64,000 nucleotides of DNA from an uncultured Alphaproteobacteria bacterium. Its GTDB lineage: Bacteria; Pseudomonadota; Alphaproteobacteria; HIMB59; GCA-002718135. The notes below the pieces were generated by a model. It made no database searches and was not told the DNA's origin. It saw nothing but the letters and a program-made list of their open reading frames with translations. Every line of letters starts with the position of its first letter. Positions within the stretch are counted from its first letter, which is position 1. Position numbers and translations under genes: made by a program. Of this stretch, positions 41,106-47,742 are shown in pieces. The DNA lies in contig CACFXU010000004.1 of assembly GCA_902570155.1 (NCBI GenBank), positions 1 to 64,000 of the forward strand, given 5' to 3'.

Positions 41106-41618
41106 ATGAGTTTAGATAAAAATAATTTGCAATATAGTAAAATAGCAAAATTATTTCATTGGGGATTTGTACTTTTATTTGTTTATGGTGTAGCAAAGCA
41201 AGTAGATGATATTAATCAACTTGAAGACAAAGCCTTTTTTAGATTTGAAATTATTTTTGCATTAATTTTTCTGTTTCTTCTATTAATCCGTCTAATTTAT
41301 ATGAAAACAACACAAAAGACATCCTTACCTGAAGATACTCCTAAAGCTCAAAAATTAGTTGCTAAAATTGTTCACAACGGGATGTATGCTTTATTAATAG
41401 GTACTGTGTTATCAGGATTATTGATTGGGTTTTTATTTTGGATAGAACTTAAAGATGGAATTATAATTGATATTCTTCTTCTTCTTCACGAACTAAACAT
41501 TAATTTACTTTATTGGTTTATAGGTATTCACATTTTAGCAGCAACCTATCATCGCTTAAAAAGAGATGGTGTGTGGAGCTCAATGGTGCCTTTTTTAAAA
41601 GAAAAAAAACCCAAATAA
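41106..41618 (+). CDS. Cytochrome b561 family protein
   Basis: This 170-residue inner-membrane protein has four hydrophobic helices, each carrying or near a histidine that could ligate two b-type hemes: KLFHWGFV near residue 17, KIVHNGMYALL, LLLHELNI and HILAATYHRLKRDGVWSSM near the C terminus. The last motif is typical of prokaryotic cytochrome b561 (DUF4405/Ni,Fe-hydrogenase-like) proteins, which move electrons from quinol to periplasmic partners or oxygen. The partner is unknown. The gene stands alone, divergent from sspB and convergent with the rhodanese gene. Confidence 0.88.
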   Translation: MSLDKNNLQYSKIAKLFHWGFVLLFVYGVAKQVDDINQLEDKAFFRFEIIFALIFLFLLLIRLIYMKTTQKTSLPEDTPKAQKLVAKIVHNGMYALLIGTVLSGLLIGFLFWIELKDGIIIDILLLLHELNINLLYWFIGIHILAATYHRLKRDGVWSSMVPFLKEKKPK

Positions 41619-41636
41619 ATTTTTAATTTAACAAAA

Positions 41637-42002
41637 TTATTTTTTTAATTTTTCCCATTCAGCCATACCGCCAGTAATATTCTTAACATTTTTAATACCC
41701 ATATCTTTCATTGTTTTAGTTGATAAAGTTCCTTGCCCACCTACACCACAAAATACAACATATTCTTTGTCTGGGTTTTCTTTGAAAAATTTATTTTCTA
41801 AAGGACTACCATCTGCCAAATAAAATTCAAGAAAAGCTCTATCTAAATGTATCGCATTTCCTATTGTACCTTTAGAAAAACTTTCTTTATCCCTAACATC
41901 AATAAATTGTACATTTGGATCATTTAGCTTTTCTTTTGCTTCTGTTGCGGAAATATTTTCAATTTCATTTTTAACACTCATTATATCTTCAAATTTTTTC
42001 AT
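41637..42002 (-). CDS. Rhodanese-like domain protein
   Basis: This 121-residue single-domain cytoplasmic rhodanese contains VQFIDVRDKESFSKGTIGNAIHLDRAFLEFYL, the active-site cysteine C85 in VVFCGVGGQGTLSTKTM, and the closing ITGGMAEWEKLKK. Such proteins carry a persulfide on the cysteine and donate sulfur or detoxify. The loop CGVGGQG is the expected six-residue rhodanese loop. The ribosome site (GTAAGG) lies in sequence next to the ssrA-like attachment site at 42031, so the putative island starts directly upstream of this promoter. Confidence 0.9.
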   Translation of the reverse strand: MKKFEDIMSVKNEIENISATEAKEKLNDPNVQFIDVRDKESFSKGTIGNAIHLDRAFLEFYLADGSPLENKFFKENPDKEYVVFCGVGGQGTLSTKTMKDMGIKNVKNITGGMAEWEKLKK

Positions 42003-42030
42003 TTTTTCCTTACCTTACATATATATAGTA

Positions 42031-42048
42031 CGTTCTTTTGCTCGGTGC
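42031..42048 (+). repeat. Attachment-site-like copy of the ssrA 3' end (core A)
   Basis: CGTTCTTTTGCTCGGTGC matches CGTTCTGTTGCTCGGTGC at 46910-46927 (inside the ssrA 3' end) at 17 of 18 bases, same strand. It lies in the promoter region of the rhodanese gene, with no RNA structure around it, so it looks like a displaced remnant of the original ssrA terminus. Confidence 0.7.
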
Positions 42049-42180
42049 GTCAAAAATTGCTAGTTTAATTACACACATCAAAACACCCAAAAGATTAAGT
42101 ATTGCCTTTGTTATTCGTTCATTCTTTCTTAAAAAAAGTTTATATCACATTTATTTTGAGAAGAGAGAATTTTTAGTTGT

Positions 42181-42199
42181 ATTACGCACATATTACGCA
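42181..42199 (+). repeat. Short direct repeat ATTACGCA, 11-bp period
   Basis: ATTACGCA occurs at 42181-42188 and again at 42192-42199, about 50 bases before the secreted-protein gene at 42252. One helical turn of spacing suggests a regulator-binding site, but nothing else supports it. Confidence 0.3.
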
Positions 42200-42251
42200 T
42201 GATGTATAAAAATTTAATTAAATTAGTTAAAATTTATTGTATGTTTAAATT

Positions 42252-42608
42252 ATGTTTTTAAATTTAATAAAAAAAATCACACTATTTTTATTTTTTGTTA
42301 ATCCTGCTCTAGCCTTTCATGAAGTAGAAGTCTCTAATGAGGATATAGCTACCTTAGGAGGATTATGGGTTCAAATATTTGTTTATGAAGAAAGCTGTAT
42401 AGATAATCAATATTACACTTTAATAACAGAAAGATTACAAGAAAGTCCTAGATTTGAAAGATACTCATCAGAGTTAGACCATTTAACTGAAAGCCAAGAA
42501 TTGGCTTGGGAAAATGGTGCTGAAGGTGCAGCCTTAGTAATTGAATCAGGCGGAACAAGCTGTGATATTATTGCTGAAGTTATTTGGGAATGGTTTGGTG
42601 AAAATTAA
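42252..42608 (+). CDS. Small secreted protein of unknown function
   Basis: I do not recognise this family. The 118-residue product has a signal peptide (about residues 1-21, ending NPALA before FHEVEV) and a mature part of about 97 residues that is acidic (many Glu and Asp). It contains two cysteines (EESCIDNQ and GGTSCDII), probably one disulfide, and ends IAEVIWEWFGEN. The protein is probably periplasmic. It is the only gene of the first cassette of the ssrA-linked island, so it is likely accessory rather than core. Confidence 0.65.
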   Translation: MFLNLIKKITLFLFFVNPALAFHEVEVSNEDIATLGGLWVQIFVYEESCIDNQYYTLITERLQESPRFERYSSELDHLTESQELAWENGAEGAALVIESGGTSCDIIAEVIWEWFGEN

Positions 42609-42687
42609 ATAAACCTTAATTTATTTATTCACATGATCAGTACAATTTTAGAGCAACTTAAAAAAAAGATTCAAAATTTAAGAATGT

Positions 42688-42822
42688 ATTGGGGCGTTCT
42701 ATAGAACGACCAATAATTATTATTAACAGAAAATAAGGCCTTTTGGTAACATCTTCGTAGAAACTTCATAGTAAGTTTTCGTTATTTGTCAGATTTCTTG
42801 TTTTGGTTCTTCGTAGTTTTTT
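42688..42822 (+). repeat. Island core B plus cassette-end repeat with CTTCGTAG iterons
   Basis: GGGGCGTTCT at 42691 is followed by a perfect 14-bp palindrome, CGTTCTATAGAACG (42695-42708), and then a block that is about 90% identical by eye to 46101-46237. CTTCGTAG or CTTCATAG occurs at 42753, 42764 and 42809, with spacings of 11 and 45 bp. The spacings are the same as in the second copy. The layout resembles a recombinase core site with neighbouring arm-type sites. Confidence 0.8.
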
Positions 42823-42867
42823 GTTATACAATTAAATTAACATTTAAGTTTACATAGAATATTTAGG

Positions 42868-44535
42868 ATGAGATTAACAATATACTTTCTTATTATTTTA
42901 CCATTAATTATTTTTGTGTCTAAACCATCCTATTCTGGAGAGGATGCAGTTCTATTGGCGATGAAACTTGAATGTGGTGGTAATAGCGCTGGAAGAAAAC
43001 CTTACAACGATTATTTTTTTGCCCTAACAACAGATTATACTTTTCAAGGAAATAGATACTGGATTGGAAAAAATAAATATGAAGGAGATGTAGGTCTTAA
43101 TATTTTTAGTGGTGTAAGGACTGATAAATCACTTCTAATAAAAGGGGAGGGAAAGTGGTTAAAGAAAACTTCTAAAGATTGGAAACTACAATTTATCTCT
43201 AAAGGTAATAAATCAATGTTCGAACATCTTGAAGCAGGTGTTGAAGGATTTGAGGGTAAAGATAAATGGCGTAGAGATTGTAAATTAGTATTACTTAATA
43301 AAGTAAAAGCAGGGGATGCAATACAATTAAATTCTTACATTAAAATTATAGACAGACAAAAAAAAGAAATAAAAACTTATAATGAGACTTATGAAAAAGA
43401 TTTAGAGGATACAAAAAATAAATACAATCAAGATATTGAAAATCTTGATAAACAAATTTCTTTATTAAAAATACAAAATGATGAAAAAAATCTTGAAATT
43501 AAAAATTTAAATGAACAAATTAAAATAGCAAATAATGATAAGGAATTAGAGAATAAATTTGCCGATCTACAAAACCAATTCAAATTAATAAAAGAAGAAT
43601 TAAACAAATTAGAAAGTATAAATGCAAAACTCAATGAAGAGAATATCGATCTTAAAGATAAAGAAAAAAATTTAAAAAATGAGCTATCATTAGCAGAAGA
43701 AAAAGCTGCAGAAGAACAAAGACTAGCACAAGAAAAAGCTGCAGAACAAAAAATAAACAAAAAATTATCTTTATTTCCAGAGCTAACTGAAATCGAAAAA
43801 GCTCAAAATCTTCTCAGTGATATTGAGGAGTTTATTAAAAAAAATCCAAATGAGTTTGATATAATAGAAGTATCTGAATATTTTATTGCTACAAGACCTA
43901 TAATTGATGGGAAACTAAATTCAAATCTAGAAAAAAAAATAGATGAATTTAGAGCATTCCTTAATAGTAGTTCGGCTTTTAATAAATATCTGCAAGATAT
44001 TGAGCAAAAAAGAAAAAATGAAATATTACAAAAAAGCGATCAAATAATTTCTGAACTTCAGGATAAAGTAAATGAATTAAAAGAAATGATGGTTTCAAAT
44101 CCAACTTCATTACAACTTAAGGAGTGGAAAGAAAATCTTGAATTAGCTCAAACAAATCTTGATAATTTAAATAGTTATGAAGATTTATTGATTTCAAAAA
44201 ATAAAATTATAGAACTTCTTAATTTAAAGAAAGAACTTGAAGATATAATTGAAACTTCAAATTCAACTATTGAAGAGTTAAAAGAATATTTGCAAAAAAA
44301 CATAACATCTGAACTTGCACCATTAATTTTGGAACAAATTAAATCTTTTGAGGAAGTAATTAGGTCAGAAAATATTGAAAAAATTAATAATAAAAATGAA
44401 GAATCTAAAGAATTTATTTACGAGAAGTTTATAGAACCAGAGGAAAAAAGAATTGCAGAAGAACAAGCAGCAGAAGCAAAAAAAATTGAAGAAGAACAAA
44501 ATTATAAATTAGAAGAAATATATCAAAAAATTTAA
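42868..44535 (+). CDS. Large secreted coiled-coil protein, N-terminal part (frameshifted gene)
   Basis: I do not recognise this family. The product begins with a signal peptide (about residues 1-22, ending PSYS). A globular part of about 140 residues follows, with two cysteines (KLECGGN and WRRDCKL). Next come a long coiled coil (about residues 165-300, with Ala/Glu/Lys repeats such as EEKAAEEQRLAQEKAAEQK), more helical sequence, and a second Ala/Glu-rich stretch before the stop. The stop directly follows CAAAAAATTTAA. Reading one base fewer in the A6 run continues without a stop for another 520 codons to 46099. The gene is probably one protein of about 1076 residues broken by a single base. 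Confidence 0.7.
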   Translation: MRLTIYFLIILPLIIFVSKPSYSGEDAVLLAMKLECGGNSAGRKPYNDYFFALTTDYTFQGNRYWIGKNKYEGDVGLNIFSGVRTDKSLLIKGEGKWLKKTSKDWKLQFISKGNKSMFEHLEAGVEGFEGKDKWRRDCKLVLLNKVKAGDAIQLNSYIKIIDRQKKEIKTYNETYEKDLEDTKNKYNQDIENLDKQISLLKIQNDEKNLEIKNLNEQIKIANNDKELENKFADLQNQFKLIKEELNKLESINAKLNEENIDLKDKEKNLKNELSLAEEKAAEEQRLAQEKAAEQKINKKLSLFPELTEIEKAQNLLSDIEEFIKKNPNEFDIIEVSEYFIATRPIIDGKLNSNLEKKIDEFRAFLNSSSAFNKYLQDIEQKRKNEILQKSDQIISELQDKVNELKEMMVSNPTSLQLKEWKENLELAQTNLDNLNSYEDLLISKNKIIELLNLKKELEDIIETSNSTIEELKEYLQKNITSELAPLILEQIKSFEEVIRSENIEKINNKNEESKEFIYEKFIEPEEKRIAEEQAAEAKKIEEEQNYKLEEIYQKI

Positions 44536-46099
44536 CGTAAAAAATGATTATCAAAAACAAGTTATTAAATTAATTGATTTATTTGAAATACCAATTGAAA
44601 ATATAGAATTTTCAAATTTTGATAATAATATAACAATTTATGGTTTTGGTAATAAAGAGACTATTTTTTCTTTCGATCAAATAGAAATAAAAAATATCAA
44701 TGACGATTACTTAAAACCTTGGTTAGAATTTGCAGATAAATTTTATTGGATAAAAGATAAAGTTAAAGATAGTGACATACCTCAATTCGAATATAAAGGT
44801 AAATTTTTTGATCAACTTAGAATTTTAGGTTTTTCAGATAATGACTCTAATTATTTGTTGAGTAATTTAAAAATAGACGAAATCAATATTAGTGATTTTG
44901 ATATTAAAGAATATGATAAAATAAATAATATTTTAAGCTCTTTCAGCATAGACACTTATGAAAAAAACTTTTTAAGTTTTATATTAAGTATGCAGTTTGA
45001 AAAATTATTATTAAAAAATATATCAACACAAGCCAATTTCTTTTTACCATTTGGTAATTATACAACAACGTATGATGAATCACCAAAAAATCTAATTGGA
45101 AAATTTGAAATTTTAAATTGGGATGAATTCTCTTTCGATAAGATATTGACTGAAGATTTTGTAATACAACATGGAGAAAATCAATTTTCATTTAAAGAAT
45201 TTAAAATAGAAAATTTTGAGATTGATAAAGATTTCACCTATAATTTATTAGAATCAGAAGCATCACAGCAACTATTATTAACTGGTGATTACTCTGAAAT
45301 ATTTAATTCATTCGAAAAACTTAATAATTTTGAATTTTCTAATTTAAAAATTATTCTATACAATCTTAGTTTCTATTCATTAGAATCATTAAAACTAGAA
45401 AATTTAATATTTGATTATTTTGGAGGCAATAAAGACATAAAAGTACCTATTAGTTTTAATTTTAAAATAGAAGGATCTAATTATAATGCTATGAATCTAG
45501 GTGAGCAATTAGGTGTAGCATCACCATATGATTGGTTAGGTGCCGACTTCTTTGATTTTCTTGTTTTTGAAATGGGATATGAACAATTAAAGTTTGATTT
45601 TGGAACTGAATGGAATTGGAATACGAAAGATAATAATATTAATCTTGATCTAGATTTAGGAATTCAAGATGCTGTCTCATTTGAATTTTCTACAGATATT
45701 GTTGATTTAGATCCTAATATTTTAAGTTTACAAGGTGCTCCTTTAAATACTTATTTACTTACTCAACCTAAATTAAATAAACTTGATCTTTCTATAATTG
45801 ATGAAACATTAATAGATAAAATTATTGCATACAGCGCAAAAGAGAGTGATATGACCATTAGTCAGCACAAAGATTTTTTAATTCAATCAATGAATCTATA
45901 CTCAACAACTTTAGGTTTAGATCAGAATTTATATAATGAATTAATTTTGGCCTTAACTAATTTTATTAATGAAAGTGAAAAAATTTCTTTTGTCATTAAC
46001 CCTCTAACACCAGTTTCTATTAATGATTTAATACCTGATATACTGAGCCAAAATTACGATAATTTAAATAAAAAATTAAACTTAAGTTTTAAAAATTAA
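44513..46099 (+). CDS. Large secreted coiled-coil protein, C-terminal part (out of frame)
   Basis: This frame is open from 44513, just before the stop of the preceding gene, to 46099. The first possible start codon is a TTG at 44855 with no ribosome site, and no ATG lies near the beginning. More than 100 codons before that TTG read as plausible protein (FNVKNDYQKQVIKLIDLFEI and onward). That argues for one gene interrupted by a +1 frameshift in an A6 run. The sequence is rich in Asn, Asp, Leu and Phe with regular alternation (for example LNNFEFSNLKIILYNLSFYSLESLKLENL), suggesting a repetitive beta-rich domain. Function is unknown. Confidence 0.6.
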   Translation, partial: KKYIKKFNVKNDYQKQVIKLIDLFEIPIENIEFSNFDNNITIYGFGNKETIFSFDQIEIKNINDDYLKPWLEFADKFYWIKDKVKDSDIPQFEYKGKFFDQLRILGFSDNDSNYLLSNLKIDEINISDFDIKEYDKINNILSSFSIDTYEKNFLSFILSMQFEKLLLKNISTQANFFLPFGNYTTTYDESPKNLIGKFEILNWDEFSFDKILTEDFVIQHGENQFSFKEFKIENFEIDKDFTYNLLESEASQQLLLTGDYSEIFNSFEKLNNFEFSNLKIILYNLSFYSLESLKLENLIFDYFGGNKDIKVPISFNFKIEGSNYNAMNLGEQLGVASPYDWLGADFFDFLVFEMGYEQLKFDFGTEWNWNTKDNNINLDLDLGIQDAVSFEFSTDIVDLDPNILSLQGAPLNTYLLTQPKLNKLDLSIIDETLIDKIIAYSAKESDMTISQHKDFLIQSMNLYSTTLGLDQNLYNELILALTNFINESEKISFVINPLTPVSINDLIPDILSQNYDNLNKKLNLSFKN

Positions 46100-46100
46100 T

Positions 46101-46237
46101 AAATGGGGCGTTCTGTAGAACGACCACTAAATCATTATTAACAGAAAATAAGAACTTTTGGAAATATCTTCGTAGAAACTTCGTAGTAAGTTTTCTTTAT
46201 TTGTCAGATTTCTTGTTTTAGTTCTTCGTAGTCTTTT
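46101..46237 (+). repeat. Island core C plus cassette-end repeat with CTTCGTAG iterons
   Basis: AAATGGGGCGTTCTGT (46101-46116) is identical over 16 bases to 46902-46917 at the ssrA 3' end. The right half then matches core B (AGAACGACCA), followed by a block about 90% identical to 42709-42822. CTTCGTAG occurs at 46168, 46179 and 46224. The hybrid nature (left half like D, right half like B) is what site-specific recombination between elements would leave. Confidence 0.8.
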
Positions 46238-46765
46238 TTATTCTTTAATTAAGGATAATAATTTCTTTGCTAGTCTAGAAACTGCCTTTCTTCTATCTTT
46301 TGAAAGTTTTTTAATAATTTTTATATTTTCTTTTATTGTTTTATTATCAATTTTATTGAAAGTTATTAGAGCATTCATTGATTGACACAAAACAATCCAA
46401 TCACTGGAATTATTAAGATAATCAGATACAATTTTTTTTGCTTTTTTTTGTTCTTTATTTTCTAATTGATTAACTAATTCTGAAAATAATTGAGCGCAGG
46501 TCCATTGTGTGGAAGATTGTTTTATTTTTGAAATTTTGTTTAAGAAAATATGTTTAAAATCTAAAAACCATTCTGGTTTTTGTCTAAATATTCTTTTAAA
46601 AGCATTTGATGTTCTTAATCTTACTATTTGGTCTGTGCTTGAATAACACTTAATTAATGGATTAATTCTATTTTTTTTAACAATAACATGTTCAACAACT
46701 TTTATTGTATTACCTAGTGAATTTGGATGACCTCCAGTTAGTTCAGACTCATAATTCATTATCAA
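46238..46765 (-). CDS. HEAT-like helical-repeat protein
   Basis: This 175-residue cytoplasmic protein has no signal peptide and is made of helical pairs that resemble HEAT or armadillo repeats: SLGNTIKVVEHVIVKKNRINPLIKCYSSTDQIVRLRTSNAFKRIF, WTCAQLFSELVNQL and KIIKKLSKDRRKAVSRLAKKLLSLI. It is basic (many Lys and Arg). It is the only gene of the third cassette and is transcribed away from ssrA, towards core C. A specific function cannot be assigned; the HEAT resemblance is by pattern only. The start could be at 46765 or at the ATG two codons later. Confidence 0.65.
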   Translation of the reverse strand: MIMNYESELTGGHPNSLGNTIKVVEHVIVKKNRINPLIKCYSSTDQIVRLRTSNAFKRIFRQKPEWFLDFKHIFLNKISKIKQSSTQWTCAQLFSELVNQLENKEQKKAKKIVSDYLNNSSDWIVLCQSMNALITFNKIDNKTIKENIKIIKKLSKDRRKAVSRLAKKLLSLIKE

Positions 46766-46824
46766 TTAATTTGTTTAAATAAATCTGACAATTAACATTA
46801 CCTAATAATAAATTATATATTTTC

Positions 46825-46855
46825 CTTCGTAGTAACTTCGTATTAAACTTCGTAC
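46825..46855 (+). repeat. CTTCGTA iterons next to the ssrA end
   Basis: CTTCGTAG at 46825, CTTCGTAT at 46836 and CTTCGTAC at 46848 repeat at 11-12 bp. They carry the same word as the iterons in the two cassette-end repeats, but here lie inside the right-hand end of the third cassette, about 50 bases before the ssrA terminator. Confidence 0.65.
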
Positions 46856-46898
46856 AGAGGTTTTTAAAAGAAATTGTTGATTTGATTAGATAATATTT

Positions 46899-46930
46899 AA
46901 AAAATGGGGCGTTCTGTTGCTCGGTGCCCC
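46899..46930 (-). terminator. ssrA terminator hairpin and island core D
   Basis: On the minus strand GGGGC (46930-46926) pairs with GCCCC (46910-46906), followed by A and six T. This is the probable 3' end and terminator of the tmRNA coding piece. The same bases contain the island core CGTTCTGTTGCTCGGTGC (46910-46927). Confidence 0.7.
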
Positions 46931-47150
46931 TGACCGCGCTCACCTAGAATCTAGGCAGCAAGTGCTAATCTATTATCGTTAGCGTTTATAAAATAGCCCG
47001 ATAACGGTGGTACAATACCGGATAAAGTCTTTGTCTTTGAATTACCGTCAAACCTATTTCGTCCCCATATTTTGGTGGAGACGCCGGGTACCGCCCCCGG
47101 GTCCGAATAACTTATTGCACAAAGCATTTATTATCTTAGTTGCAAAACAA
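46906..47150 (-). ncRNA. ssrA: Circularly permuted tmRNA (ssrA), alphaproteobacterial type
   Basis: tmRNA rescues stalled ribosomes and tags nascent proteins for degradation. On the minus strand the acceptor piece comes first: GGACCCGGGGGCGGTACC, with a T-arm-like CCGGG/CCCGG stem, then GTCTCCACCA ending at 47073. After only six bases (47072-47067) the coding piece begins with GGGGAC (47066-47061), which pairs with GTCTCC, including one G-U pair, to rebuild the acceptor stem. The tag frame at 46983-46951 reads ANDNRLALAA followed by TAG. The 5' limit of the acceptor piece is approximate. The permuted order is typical of alphaproteobacteria. The 3' end coincides with the island boundary. Confidence 0.9.
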
Positions 47151-47157
47151 CATTTTC

Positions 47158-47163
47158 ATTATA
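47158..47163 (-). promoter_or_regulatory. -10 element of the ssrA promoter
   Basis: The minus strand reads TATAAT at 47163-47158, within AAGGTATAATGAAA, placing a transcript start near 47151, upstream of the tmRNA acceptor piece. The -35 (TTTCAA, 17 bp away) is weak. Confidence 0.5.
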
Positions 47164-47253
47164 CCTTAAACTAATAATACTTGAAAGTTTTGTCTTGAAA
47201 CCTAGTAATTAAAAAAAAAATTGTTACTAATTAAAACATAAAATAAAAGAAAT

Positions 47254-47742
47254 ATGATCAAAGCAATAATGGCAGTGGATGAAAAAGGGGGGATAAGTAA
47301 GGGTCAAAGTATGCCCTGGCCCAAAAATTTAATTGACTTAAAATGGTTCAAAGAAAATACTCTAAATAATGTCGTTGTAATGGGAAGGAAGACTTGGGAA
47401 GATCCTTTTATGCCTACACCTCTAAAATCAAGAATAAATGTTCTCATTACAAGTAAAGATAAAGAATTAATAGAAGGGGCAGATTATTACTTTAGTGGAA
47501 ACATAAATGATCAAATTCAAAATCTTCAATCAAAATATAAAGATATGGATATTTTTATAATTGGAGGTGCAGAAATAATAAATTTAACTTTTAAATTCAT
47601 AGAACAATTTTATCTCACTAGAATCTACGGTAATTACAATTGTGAAAAATTTATAGATATAACTTCTATAGAAAATAATATGAAAATGATTAAAAAAATA
47701 AATGGAGACTCAACTTGCCATTTTGAGATTTGGGAAAGATGA
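47254..47742 (+). CDS. folA: Dihydrofolate reductase
   Basis: This 162-residue enzyme reduces dihydrofolate to tetrahydrofolate with NADPH. It shows MIKAIMAVDEKGGISKGQSMPWP at the N terminus, the substrate acidic residue in LIDLKWFKENT, the cofactor motif VVVMGRKTWED, and DIFIIGGAEIINL. The segment after MPWP (KNLIDLKWF) is slightly different from the usual HLPEDLKWF, but the aspartate is retained. Its TGA overlaps the thyA ATG, so the two folate-cycle enzymes are translationally coupled; the order folA before thyA is the reverse of the common one. Confidence 0.9.
   Translation: MIKAIMAVDEKGGISKGQSMPWPKNLIDLKWFKENTLNNVVVMGRKTWEDPFMPTPLKSRINVLITSKDKELIEGADYYFSGNINDQIQNLQSKYKDMDIFIIGGAEIINLTFKFIEQFYLTRIYGNYNCEKFIDITSIENNMKMIKKINGDSTCHFEIWER

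Larger units (their letters stand above)
42031..46930. mobile_element. Putative island of three tandem cassettes at the 3' end of ssrA
   Basis: The interval runs from an 18-bp near-copy of the ssrA 3' end (42031-42048) to the ssrA 3' end itself (46910-46927); the two match at 17 of 18 bases and in the same orientation, as expected for the direct repeats left by integration. Two more core sites at 42691 and 46105 divide it into three cassettes of about 0.66, 3.4 and 0.8 kb, each with unrecognised genes. Cassettes 2 and 3 begin with the same repeat of about 130 bp and all three end in a form of TTGGGGCGTTCT or ATGGGGCGTTCT. No integrase, transposase or phage structural gene is visible, so the element type is inferred from the ends only. 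Confidence 0.6.

Noticed and set aside
42049..42251. Recombinase gene remnant in the first cassette
   Set aside because: I looked for conserved Arg-His-x-x-Arg or Tyr motifs on both strands and found no frame long enough.
42641..42712. Short open frame starting MISTILEQLKKKIQ
   Set aside because: Only 23 codons, ends inside core B, no ribosome site; likely chance.
42691..42720. Core B hairpin as a terminator for the gene at 42252
   Set aside because: The palindrome has no following T run, and it recurs with its flanks at 46101 in a different gene context.
44855..46099. Independent gene starting at TTG 44855
   Set aside because: The frame is open and protein-like for more than 100 codons upstream and lacks a ribosome site, so it is better read as the C-terminal part of the upstream gene.
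46825..46855. CRISPR-like repeats
   Set aside because: The CTTCGTA words are 8 bases with 3-4-base gaps, not repeats of about 30 bases with unique spacers; no cas genes are present.
46749..46943. 64-residue open frame on the minus strand
   Set aside because: It runs out of the ssrA terminator region through the iterons, has no recognisable domain, and is explained by ssrA 3' flanking sequence.
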